From contig JAGFNQ010005370.1 of NCBI GenBank assembly GCA_024364735.1, positions 295,115 through 359,114 of the forward strand: a stretch of 64,000 nucleotides of DNA, in the 5' to 3' direction. The notes below the pieces were generated by a model. The model saw only the letters and a program-made list of their open reading frames with translations. It did no database searches and was not told the DNA's origin. Below are positions 54,159 through 64,000 of the stretch, piece after piece (the first letter of the stretch is position 1; each line of letters starts with the position of its first letter). The position numbers and the translations under genes are program-made. Source of the DNA: Boesenbergia rotunda (lineage: Eukaryota > Streptophyta > Magnoliopsida > Zingiberales > Zingiberaceae).

Positions 54159-56227
54159 TGTTGGAACCCGGATGGCTAGAGAGGGGGGGGGGTTGAATAT
54201 AGCCAATCACTTGGACTTTAAACACTTATTGAATTTCTGCACTTCACTTTTTTAGTAGCACAGCGGAAGTATGAAAACAGAGTATGCAGAAAAAACAGGA
54301 AACAAAACAAACTAACACCACTAGCAAGATTGCTAACAAGGAGGGTTTACAAGGTTCGGGGATAACTTGCCCCTACTCCTTGGCGTGCCCTTAAGGTGTG
54401 CGATCCCTTGATCGTCGGCAGATCAAGCCCCGGTTAACATCGGATAGAACGCAACCTCCTTCTCGGTGGAGAAACCTCTCCACAGCGTTTCAATCAAGGA
54501 TATAGTTTTAAGCACAATGAAACACAAGGAAGATCTTACTTAGCACTTAGCAAAGACAAGAACACAACAGGCTTCTCCAAGCTCCACCCAGCGACGATCT
54601 CACGCAAGAATCCCTTTCTCCGTGTTTTCTCGCTGTTGGACTTCAAGCCTCTTATTCCTTCCTCCAAGTGCTCAAGTAAGGGGTGGTTGTTTCTCAGATC
54701 TCAACGGCTTGCTCACGAATGATGGAACAGCAAGAACACAAGCACGCAGCAAGCCCCAAAAACTTCACAGCAATAATGATTAGCAGAGTTGTTGAAGACT
54801 TCTCGCAACCGACGCTTAAGTATTCTCCACACAGCTCTAGGTCACCATCCAATAACAGCCTCCAGCTGCTCTCCTGCAACTACCAGCCACCACTGAGCCC
54901 TTCTGGACCTCCTGAGCTTCCCTCAGACCAGCCCCAGACAGTAGCTCCAGCCAGCGCCAGCGCCCGTTGCAACCTGGGATGGAAAACAGACAAACCTGCT
55001 CCAAGGAAAGACCACCATTGACTCTCCTTGAGTGTTTGAATCCTTCCCTGTCACCTGCAGCTTAATCAGTGGGTTAGAGCAGCATATCAAGCAAGTAATC
55101 AAGGATCAGAGATCAGGCGCAGTGTATCAGATATGCTCAGACGTGATCAGAGCGTCTGACAATGTAATTTGAATTAAAGTGATCGGTCACCGGACCGATC
55201 AAGGGCTCGTGGGTCGGTCACCAGACCGATCCACCGCTTTCCTGGGACTCCCAGCTCTCACGGCAACACAAGCCTGATCGGTCACCGGACCAATTAGAGT
55301 GAAGCCTGATCGGTCACTAGACCGATCAGAGTGAAGCCTGATCGGTCACTCAGACCGATCAGGTCTGATGAACAGTAATCCCGGAAATCAGATCCTAAGT
55401 CTTTGATCGGTCACCGGACCATTCAGGAGCTGATCCGCGGGGGAACTCAACTCACTGTTCACTCCCTGATCGGTCACCAGACCGATCAGGAGCAAGGCAG
55501 TGAGAAAGCTGCCTGCTCCCTGATCGGTCACCGGACCGATCAGGAGCCAAGCAACAAGGCAACAGCCTGCTCCCTGATCGGTCACCAGACCGATCAGACA
55601 TCGCTGGATCGGTCACCAGACCGATCCACTAAGGAGCAGCATGCCAACCTCCCTGATCGGTCACCAGACCGATCCAAGGACGCAAACCTAGCCTTCCAAG
55701 CTAGGATTTTTCCATCTAACCCTCCAAGTTGGGACTTTTCACCTAACCCTCCAAGTTAGGACTTTTCACCTAGCCCTCCAAGCTAGGACTTTTCACCCAA
55801 CCCTTCCGAGTTAGACCTTTTCCACACCTAGCCCTCCAAGCTAGGATTTTTCACCTAACCCTCCAGTTGGGACTTTTCACCTAACCCTCCAAGTTAGGAC
55901 TTTTTACCTAGCCCTCCAAGCTAGGACTTTTCACCTAGCCCTCCAAGCTAGGACTTTTCACCCAACCTTCCGAATTAGGACTTTTCACCACCTGGCTTCA
56001 CTCACTAGGACCCCGCTTCACTCATCGGGATTTCCAACACCTGGCTTCACTCACTAGGACCCCGCTTCACTCACCGGGATTTCCAACACCTAACCCTCCA
56101 GGTAAGGATTTCAATCATCCCATGCCTAATCCCCGATCAGGACTTAATCATAATCAGAATCATTATCAACCTAAACTAAAATCGGTGTCAACACCAAAAC
56201 AACAATCAGGGCCAGACTGCATCAACA
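54159..56227 (-). repeat. Copia F 3' LTR
   Basis: 2069 bp, TGTTGGAACCCGG..GACTGCATCAACA. The right 1.5 kb match, inverted, the fragment at 18421-19935. It contains the palindrome array (55180-55680) and the covarying hairpin array (55686-56110). Left flank ATTGA could be the TSD. Confidence 0.85.
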
Positions 56228-57710
56228 ATCTCCCCCTTTTTGTTGTTTGACAACCCGATTTTTAGTTTAGGGATTCTCAATCAATTTCCTCAAATCCAGA
56301 ATCATAGGGGAATCAGGATCCTCCCCCTATAGCATATCAATCCTAAACTTACCCAACCACACTCTCCCCCTTTGTCGAACACCGAAAAGGGTCTAGAGGG
56401 GTTGTTAAGTTTAACCATACTCCCCCTCAACCCTAGGGGTATCCCAAAACAATAAAGATTTGATTGATTTTTGATAAACATATGAACACATATGACAAAA
56501 ATAAGGCATGATAAATCAAGCATATGTATCATATGAACATGACATCATAAGCATGAATGAGGCATATAAACAAGTAGTAATCATGTGAACTCATATAAGT
56601 CAACATCCTGACAAATAGTTCAATGCAAGTCAATTCATCAAAGTTAATATCATGCCACAACAGGTAAAAGTCAGAACGGACACATCCGTCAAATAGTTAA
56701 AAATCAGCAAACAAGACTAGAGAGCAGTCAACCGTCAACTGGATCATCGTCTGAATCATCAATGTATATGATATCCCATGGTGAAGTGCCACTGGGAGAC
56801 GCACCATCAGGAAATGTATGATGATACCACTCCTCATACCATGTGGGAGGCTCGAGAGGCTTACCGTGAACCCCCTGATCGGTCTGTGGACCGATCCCAG
56901 CAGGGTGCCAGATCGGTCTGGGAACTGATCCAGGCAAGCATAGAATGTTTGGACAAAAACTTCGCCAAGTCACTGATTCCCTCTGATCGGTCTGGGGACC
57001 GATCACCACAGGAATGAGCCAGTCGGTCCGGGGACCGATCAGCCCTATTCCTGATCGGTCTAATGACCGATCAGGGTTCCTGATACTCCCTGATACGACC
57101 TGAAACTTGCAGTTTCAGACTTTGACACGATTTTTGAAGAAATCTGATGAAAGATATCAATCTTGGAAGTGATCCCTTGACTATAATTGATCCCTAAATA
57201 AGGATCAAAGGTCCTTATAGGTTCAACAATCACTTTGCTCCACCCAAGTGGAGTCAAACTCAATCAACAATCATTCAAACAAGTTTTAACCAAGATTGTG
57301 CCAAATTCAAGTTTCCAATCAAGTTTTCTTGATTGGAATGTCCAAGTATGATCATGGAGCCAAATACACATGTGTTATGCATTGATTTTCCCCATACTTG
57401 GTCACCGAAGTGATTTTTATCTCGTTAACTTAATTTCTCAAGGGATGCAATGACATTTTGAGAAATTGAGTTGATCCTAACATCTCACCCCATTTCTAGC
57501 AAACAAAAACATTTTGGTAAACCTTATAGTTTGTGTGAGATGTCCCCAAAGTTACCCATTGTATCCCAACAATTAGAACTTATTATGAAGGGATTTGGAT
57601 GCATTTTGAAATTTATGAAGCACGACACATTCCCAACTCCCTTCTTAAGAAGCTAAACTCATTTTCGGGGAGTGGTTCAGTGAAAATGTCAGCGAGGTTT
57701 GACTTGGACT
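56228..57710 (-). other. Copia F spacer between pol and LTR
   Basis: No supported gene. Several TGATCGGTC palindromes lie at 56877-57075. Confidence 0.65.
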
Positions 57711-58734
57711 CTACATGTGAGAGCACAATATCTCCCCTAGCAACATGATCCCTAATGAAGTGGTGACACACTTCAATATGTTTGGTCCTAGAATGATGGA
57801 CTGGATTCTTGGTTGATTAATTGTGCTAATGTTGTCACACAACACTTGCACACTTTTGTAACTCAATCCATAGTCCTCTAGAGTGTGAATCATCCACAAC
57901 AATTGTGATACACTCTCTCCCATAGCAATATATTCTGCCTCGATCGTGGAAAGAGCAATACAATATTGCTTCCGACTTGACCAACTAACTAAAGATGATC
58001 CCAGAAATTGGCAACCCCCACTTGTGCTTTTTCGATCCAACTTACATCCAGCGTATTCCGAATCGGTATAGCCAATTAAATCAAATGATTCGGTACAGGG
58101 GTACCAAAGACCGACTCCAATTCTGCCTTTCAAATATCTCAAAATTCTCTTAACAACGATTAGATGAGATTCCTTAGCACAAACTTGATACCTAGCGCAC
58201 ATACCCACAGCGAAAAGAATATCAGGTCGACTAGCTGTGAGGTATATCAAACTCCCTATCATGCTTCGATATTGAGTCAAATCAACGGGTTTACCACTCT
58301 CATCATTATCTAATCTTGTATTTGTAGCCATGGGAGTGGTTACCTCTTTTGAATCACTCATATTGAATTTTCGGAGCATTTCTTGTGTGTATTTTGATTG
58401 GTGCACATGGATACCATCGCGAGTTTGTTTGTTTCAAGTCCAAGGAAGAAGGTCAACTCTCCCACTAGACTGATTTCAAATTCACTTTCCATATGTCCAA
58501 TGAACTCATTTAAATAACCCTTATTATTTGAGCCACAAATTATGTCATCGACATATACTTGGGCCACAAAAATATTGTCACCATCTCTACATAGAAATAG
58601 TGTAGGGTTTATTTGGCCTCTAACAAAGCCTTTGTCAATTAAGAATATCGACAACCGCTCGTACCAAGCTCGGGGTGCTTGTTTAAGGCCATAAAGTGCC
58701 TTTTTGAGCTTGAACACGTGGTTTGGGAATTCGG
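57711..58734 (-). pseudogene. Copia F reverse transcriptase and RNase H, broken
   Basis: RT reads FKLKKALYGLKQAPRAWYERL and VAQVYVDDIICGS with an intact YVDD box, then FFLGL. The frame shifts near 58400-58440 and continues QSKYTQEMLRKFNMSD, YRSMIGSLIYLTASRPDILF. RNase H follows with YTDSEYAGCKLDRKSTSGG and ALSTIEAEYIA, all SIRE/Maximus-like. A degenerate end follows LCDN. Upstream RT is cut by copia G after FPNHVF. Confidence 0.85.
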
Positions 58735-58845
58735 TGTTGGTGCAGAATGCACCTAAGTCAAACCTGTGTTTTGATAATGGCAACATAGGTCAAAAGTTAA
58801 GTCTTTCATGTTTTCTAACAAGTTAATCTAGTGTGCAGGAAAAGC

Positions 58846-59147
58846 CCTAGCGAAGGACTGCTAGGCACTGGCAAAGGAATGCCAGGAAAGAAAGCCCTAG
58901 CGAAGGATTGCTAGGCAACTGGCGAAGGACTGCCAGTATCAAGCCCTAGCGAAGGACTGCTAGGCTCCAGGCAAAGGACAGCCTGGGACTTAAGCCCTAG
59001 CGAAGAACTGCTAGGCAACTGGCGAAGGACTGCCAGTTTACAAGACCTGACAAAGGACCGTCAGGAAAAAGTCCAACCAAAGGAGCGGTTGGCATCAGGT
59101 AATTTCTCCCGAGAGGAGTAGGTGAGGACGTGTTCCCCGTTGAGGGA
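58846..59147 (+). repeat. Covarying hairpin array in copia G LTR
   Basis: Ten hairpins with 5-6 bp stems and eight-base loops of the type RAAGRANN. Stem pairs found: CCTAGC/GCTAGG (four times), CTGGC/GCCAG (three times), CCAGGC/GCCTGG, CCTGAC/GTCAGG and CCAACC/GGTTGG. All are fully complementary. An eleventh, TTCCC/GGGAA, follows at about 59132. Confidence 0.9.
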
Positions 59148-59645
59148 ACAGTAGGCGTCGGTTCGACCTAGGGCTCCATTTTGGAGACCAAAGTCAGAAC
59201 CAAGATAGCTAAGGCTGTATAAATCTAATAAATTATTATTATTGTGTTTTGGACTAACCCTGGATGTAGGACCGAAGGAATGTGTGTCTGCAGCTCAGAA
59301 AGCCTCAAAGGAGAGAGGCAAGGCTGAGTAGGGCGCCCGAAGTGTCCCGGGCACCCCCAAGGTTCATACAAAACAAATCAAAAGCAAAGAGGGTTCGAAC
59401 AGCTGCTGGGCGGGGTGCCCCCGTACTCCCGGGCGCCCCCGCTGCTCCCGGGCGCCCCCATGCGCATACCTCGAACCAAAAGCCTTCAAAGCCAGAAGAT
59501 AAGGTTTGACCCGGTCAATCCGGGCGCCCCGAGCGCTCCGGGTGCCCCGGTCAAAGCGGATCCAGAGGATCAGACGCGACCAAGAACTCTGCGGATCAGA
59601 GGCCACGTGGGGGGCGCCCCCGACATCCCGGGCGCCCCCAGGCCC

Positions 59646-59655
59646 TATATAAAGG
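59646..59655 (+). promoter_or_regulatory. Probable TATA box of copia G
   Basis: TATATAAAGG in the LTR, about 410 bases before the LTR end. Confidence 0.65.
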
Positions 59656-60058
59656 GCCTTCGACCAAGGCTTCAGAACAACAACTCTCTCAACGCCTCAA
59701 AGCTCTTCTACGCTCGTGCCTTGCTCCGGACACTCTCCAACTCGAGCCGACGACGTCCCGCTGCTCTGAAAAAGTTGATCTACTCTGGACGTCGGTAAAG
59801 AAGAGCGTTCTTATTATTTACTGCACTTATCTTTGTAATTAAATTCTGTAAACCTTTTTGCGCCTATATAGAATTGCCAAAGTAAACGGTCAACGACCGT
59901 GGGCCTTGGAGTAGGAGTCGACACAGGCTCCGAACCAAGTAAATCGACTGTGTCTCTGTGTCTTGTTTTTTAATTTCCGCTGCGTACCTACTCTTACTCA
60001 AATCCGAAAGTTTTCCGATATTTACCTCCCCCTCTATCGGTTTTCTCGATCCAACAAG

Positions 60059-60070
60059 TGGTATCAGAGC
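60059..60070 (+). other. Primer binding site of copia G
   Basis: TGGTATCAGAGC, two bases after the LTR end. Confidence 0.9.
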
Positions 60071-60292
60071 GGGGAAGTTCAAACCTGGTGCAACCACCAG
60101 TTTGAAATTGTTTTTCGGATTTTCATTTTTCTATTTTTTTCTGACGAATTTTTCGTTAAATATTTTATTCGATTTTTTTTGTTAAGCGAGGTTGGTGCAA
60201 CACCCCTCGTTATTTAATTTATCCAGCACTACTAATCCAAGACCTAGTCTTGGAAAATTCGTTTTTCTTTTAGTTTTTCTTTTTCAGACTAA

Positions 60293-61160
60293 ATGGCCAT
60301 GCAAGAGGGATTCAGCACCGCCAGACCTCCACTCTTCAGTGGAGAAGACTTTTCTTACTGGAAAAGTCGTATGGAGGTCCACCTGAAAACTCAGGTGGAC
60401 ATGTGGATCATTATCCAGTCCGGTCTGGAGATCCCCCGAAATGCCGAAGGACTTCCTCAGAACTACTCTGAATGGGACAACGCCCTAATGTGAAAGATAG
60501 AAGCCGACGCAAAAGCTACTCAGACTCTTCAATGCGGATTGACGAAAGAGGAGTTGAACCGCGTGGGCCCCTTTAACAGTGCAAAGGAGCTGTGGACAAA
60601 ACTGATCGAGCTGCACGAAGGGACTTCAGATACTCGGATCAGCAAGAGGGATCTGCTACTAAACAAACTCTACACCATCAAGATGGCCGACAACGAATCA
60701 GCAGCCCAGCTCCACGCACGAATCCAAGAGGTAATGAACGGTCTTCACACAATAGGTCACAAGGTTGAAAACCGTAACCTAATAAGGTATGCTCTAAACG
60801 CCTTCCCTAGAAACACCTTGTGGGCATCTATGGTAGTTGCATACAAGGTCTCTAGAGATCTTTCTAAAATAAAATTAGATGAATTGTTTTCCGAACTAGA
60901 ACTGCACGAACAAACTAACACCAATATGGTCGAGAAAGGTATTGCTTTCTTTGCAGGTAAAACTGGAAGGACAACGAAGAAGAAGCCTGAACCTGAACCC
61001 GAGTCTAACTCTGACTCAGACTCAGAAGACGAAGAAGGAGAATAAACTAAGCTGATCCGGCTCGCTCGAAGCTACTACAAGGAGCTGAAGAACCGAACCA
61101 ACAAACGAAAAACCGGCCGAAGAAAGGACGAACCAGCTGAACCTGCAAACAAGCCCAATG
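60293..61160 (+). pseudogene. Copia G gag, broken and truncated
   Basis: It starts MAMQEGFSTARPPLFSGEDF. A TGA at 60491-60493 stands where a Trp is expected before KIEADAKATQTLQ; the same frame goes on with FNSAKELWTKLIELHEG and a Glu/Asp/Ser-rich stretch, to a TAA at 61043-61045. It then continues with LIRLARSYYKELK until LTR H at 61161. The zinc knuckle is not reached. Style and length fit a SIRE-type gag. Confidence 0.8.
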
Positions 61161-64000
61161 TGTAACGCCCACTTTTTTTTTTCATAAGTGGCGTTACGTT
61201 AACATGCTTAGGGCATGTAGACATCGTAAGGCAGCGGAATAACTTTAACTTATACATGCCCTGTTACCATTCTTAACTTAATGACATAGGAACCTTAGCA
61301 TATTAACTTTGAACTTAAGCATCATATCATATCATGTCATACGTAACATCATATCATAAGGTTCCATAGATCATTATTCAGACATATAAGTAACCAAGGT
61401 GAAGTTCTAGCATAAACAGTAAACATAGAGTTTTCCTGGACCAAGTCACTACTACACACATGCATTCTTGCCCTCCTACTGCTTCCTTCATTGTCCTCTT
61501 GAATGATCTGCGGTATAAGGAAATAAGACAATAAGCACACAGGCTTAGTAAGACTCTTTCCTACTCACAAAACCATTCATCATTCATCATCTCATAATGA
61601 GCACATAAAACATTAACATACTTGGTGCTCTACTTGGAACATAACATCTTACATCACTTATCGTATACATAGTATGACATGAACATAAACATAGTAGACA
61701 TTCTAAGCATGGCATAATTCATGGCATAACTCATAAACATAGTAGACATTCTAAGCATGGCATAATTCATGGCATAAATCATAAACATAGTAGCATGGCA
61801 TAATTCATGGCATAAATCATAAACATAGTAGCATGACAAAATTCATGGCATAAATCATAAACATAGTAGCATGGCATCTTTCATGGCATAAAACATAAAC
61901 ATAGTAGCATGGCATCTTTCATCATAAACATAGTAGCATGGCATCTTTCATGGCATAAATCATAAACATAGTAGCATGGCATCTTTCATGGCATAAAACA
62001 TAAATATAGTAGCATGGCATCTTTCATGGCATAAATCATAAACATAGTAGCATGGCATCTTTCATGGCATAAATCATAAACATGGTAGCATGGCATAATA
62101 CCTATCATAGCATATGAACATCTTCCTAACATAATCATGGCATAGATCATTCATTCTCATGCATACTTCTTAACATGAAACGTAAGCATATCATCTTATC
62201 AACATAGCATAATGCATAGCATGAATGGATGCATGAGTGGAATGCATATACATAAGGGATGCTTAACTTTTAAAACATACTTTTACTTTGCTTAAACATA
62301 ATCATCATAACATCATTTGGGGTCCCCGGCTTGTACCACATACATACATCATAGCGCGCATCCCTAGCAAGTCCGAGGTCGCGAGCCCCAACCTACTAGG
62401 GTAAGGATAGCATAGTCGATAGTCCCCGAACCGAGGTGTTCTTAAGGTGCCCATCCCTGTTGCACAGCTTCGGTAGTGCCAGAACCGTGGACAGCTTCGG
62501 TAGTCCAGAACCGGGGCGTTCTTAAGGTGCCCATCCCTTGGACCCATACTTCGGTCCGGTACAAGCCCATACATAAAGTAAAATACTTTTCATGTTTCAT
62601 CATTCATAAGACATTCATGGCATACTTATCATAGCATAACTTGTTACGGCTTGGCCCGTCTATCGGCCCATTTACCGGTCCTCTCGACCGTCGTACCGTC
62701 GACCATCGACCGTGCCGTTTAGCATATTTATGCCTTAAAGACATAAGCATCATCTTTCATTCATCATACTTGTCATTCATCATTTTCATTCTTAGACATG
62801 GCATATGTACACATCATTCATAGAGCATGGCATACATTCGTATTATTCTAAAACATGGCATATCATTCATAAACATGGCATATCATTCATAAACATGGCA
62901 TATCATTCATAAACATGGCATATCATTCGTAAACATGGCATATCATTCGTAAACATGGCATATCATGCATAAACATGGCATATCATTCATAAACATGGCA
63001 TATCATGCATAAACATGACATATCATTCATAAACATGGCATATCATTCGTAAACATGGCATATCATTCGTAAACATGGCATATCATGCATAAACATGGCA
63101 TATCATTCATAAACATGGCATATCATGCATAAACATGGCCTATCATTCCTAAACATGGCATATCATTCGTAAACATGACATATCATTCATAAAACACAAA
63201 TCACATCTTACCATAGGGCCATTGGGACCCTCACTTGAAATAAATCTTAACTTTTACCCTATTAACCCTTCTTGGCCGAAACTTGTGGAGTCCCAAGGCC
63301 ATGTGAAAATTCACATAATCACCTTCCATCATCCTTATATCATGGCAACACATAAACATATGCTTGAAGTTAAAGACTCAACCCTAACCCTTGGGTCCTT
63401 GGGGTTGGCCGAACCATATGGGGCCTCTAGGGTACCCCAAAAATTCCCAAAAATTATACCTAACATCTACACATCATAAGGGAATATTAAATAACATTAT
63501 CATGATTTTTAGCATAATTATAGACCTTTAAAACATGGTGGCCGAAACCCTTAAACTCAGGGTTCTTAGTTTTTGTTTCTTTCATGTTGGCCGAAACCCT
63601 AGGGTGTCCTAGGTACTCCAAAAATTCCCAAAAATTATACTTAACCTCTACACATCAGAAGGGAACATTAAAAAACATTATCATGATTTTTATCATAATT
63701 ATAGACCTTTAAAACTTGGTGGCCGAAACCCTTAAACTCAGGGTTCTTAGTTTTTGTTTCTTTCATGTTGGCTGAAACCCTAGGGTATCCTAGGGTACTC
63801 CAAAAATTCCCAAAAATTATACTTAACTTCTAAAAATCATAAGGGAACATTAAATAGAATTATACAGATTTTTAGCATAATTTTATATCTTAAAAACATG
63901 GTGGCCGAAACCTTTAAACATAAAGTTCTTGGTTTTCTTTCCTTTCAACATCAAATCCAAAAACTATCCAATATATCATGCTAAAAATCATATCATAGGT
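61161..64000 (-). repeat. LTR H, same family as element C, running off the window
   Basis: It starts TGTAACGCCC inside copia G gag and matches element C LTRs at several percent divergence: the GC-rich island (62330-62560) and the 181-bp repeats from about 63520. It differs by its own tandem arrays: CATAAACATAGTAGCATGGC units (61780-62100) and a 20-bp TAAACATGGCATATCATTCR unit repeated about 17 times (62848-63190). CAATG at 61156-61160 would be the TSD. Confidence 0.85.

Larger units (their letters stand above)
54159..58734 (-). mobile_element. Copia element F (SIRE-like), 3' part
   Basis: It holds a 3' LTR (54159-56227), a polypurine tract (AAAAAGGGGGAGAT on the minus strand), a 1.5-kb spacer and RT/RNase H. 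It is cut at 58734 by copia G; the 5' half is outside the window. Confidence 0.85.
58735..60056 (+). repeat. Copia G 5' LTR
   Basis: 1322 bp, TGTTGGTGCAGAATGC..CGATCCAACA. It carries a hairpin array (58846-59147) and GGGCGCCCC/CCCGGGCGCC modules (59325-59640). A TATATAAAGG TATA box lies at 59646-59655, followed by a leader. Confidence 0.85.
58735..61160 (+). mobile_element. Copia element G (SIRE-like), 5' part
   Basis: 5' LTR 58735-60056, PBS 60059-60070 and gag 60293-61160. It is cut by LTR H at 61161. The right part is outside the window. Confidence 0.85.

Noticed and set aside
55403..55759. Open frame of 118 codons with repeated GHQTDQ-like phrases
   Set aside because: It is a translation of the TGATCGGTC palindrome array and adjoining hairpins in the F LTR. 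No start context or domain, and the periodicity is explained by the DNA repeat.
58846..59147. CRISPR-like look of regularly spaced short palindromic repeats
   Set aside because: Plant nuclear context inside an LTR with PBS and gag; spacers are not unique fixed-length sequences and there are no cas genes.
59282..59798. Pro/Ala-rich frames in the G LTR
   Set aside because: They are translations of the GGGCGCCCC modules of the LTR and not a protein family.

Overview
This is a gene-poor, retrotransposon-rich stretch of a flowering-plant nuclear genome. The GC-rich coding exons of the single intron-bearing gene, the En/Spm and PIF/Harbinger transposases, the endogenous pararetrovirus, and the many Ty1/copia and Ty3/gypsy elements all fit a monocot. 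A non-grass monocot such as the ginger order is my guess, but the species cannot be fixed from the sequence.

Left end, 1-4675: the 3' part of a CACTA (En/Spm) transposon ends at 3906. It holds a broken Transposase_24 gene and a captured, nonsense-mutated piece of a three-repeat MYB gene. It is inserted in a decayed PIF/Harbinger transposase gene.

Host-gene island, 5200-8000: a three-exon minus-strand gene for a PPPDE/DeSI-type deubiquitinase/deSUMOylase-like peptidase (5536-6435), and an intact intronless RPS24 reading frame (7500-7916). The RPS24 copy is a retrocopy: it has a poly(A) tract and a 15-bp target-site duplication, and sits in one arm of a fold-back repeat (about 7136-8825). A second fold-back element fills about 8878-9893.

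10200-13320: a decayed badnavirus-like endogenous pararetrovirus. It keeps two ATGA start/stop overlaps and is cut off after the coat-protein region by a copia LTR.

13321-53568 is one nested pile. Copia element 1 (minus strand; 3' LTR 13321-14868, 5' LTR about 49708-53568) is split by a 31-kb gypsy block B (plus strand, 17383-48379, TSD TATAC). B contains: a rearranged patch with a SIRE-like LTR fragment plus two half copia elements around one LTR (18421-26050); a chromovirus-like gypsy element C with two 3.87-kb LTRs and most of pol deleted (29012-38983, TSD TCACA); and a gag-only SIRE-like copia element D (39601-45151, TSD TATTT). B itself has gag fused to an unusual reading frame with thirteen 27-residue repeats and no visible pol. 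The copia-1 5' LTR is split again by solo LTR E (50389-52688, TSD GAACT).

53569-64000: an unassigned segment resembling a promoter/5' UTR, then SIRE-like copia F (minus), interrupted by copia G (plus), which is interrupted by an LTR (H) of the same family as C that runs off the window.

The most unusual signal is not a gene. Nearly every copia-type LTR or untranslated region, and two gypsy LTRs, carry arrays of short perfect hairpins. In the G and F LTRs the stems change sequence between units while staying complementary and the loop stays constant, as expected if the folded form is preserved. A second unusual signal is a tRNA-like A-box/B-box pair, antisense to the element, near the start of the C and E LTRs.
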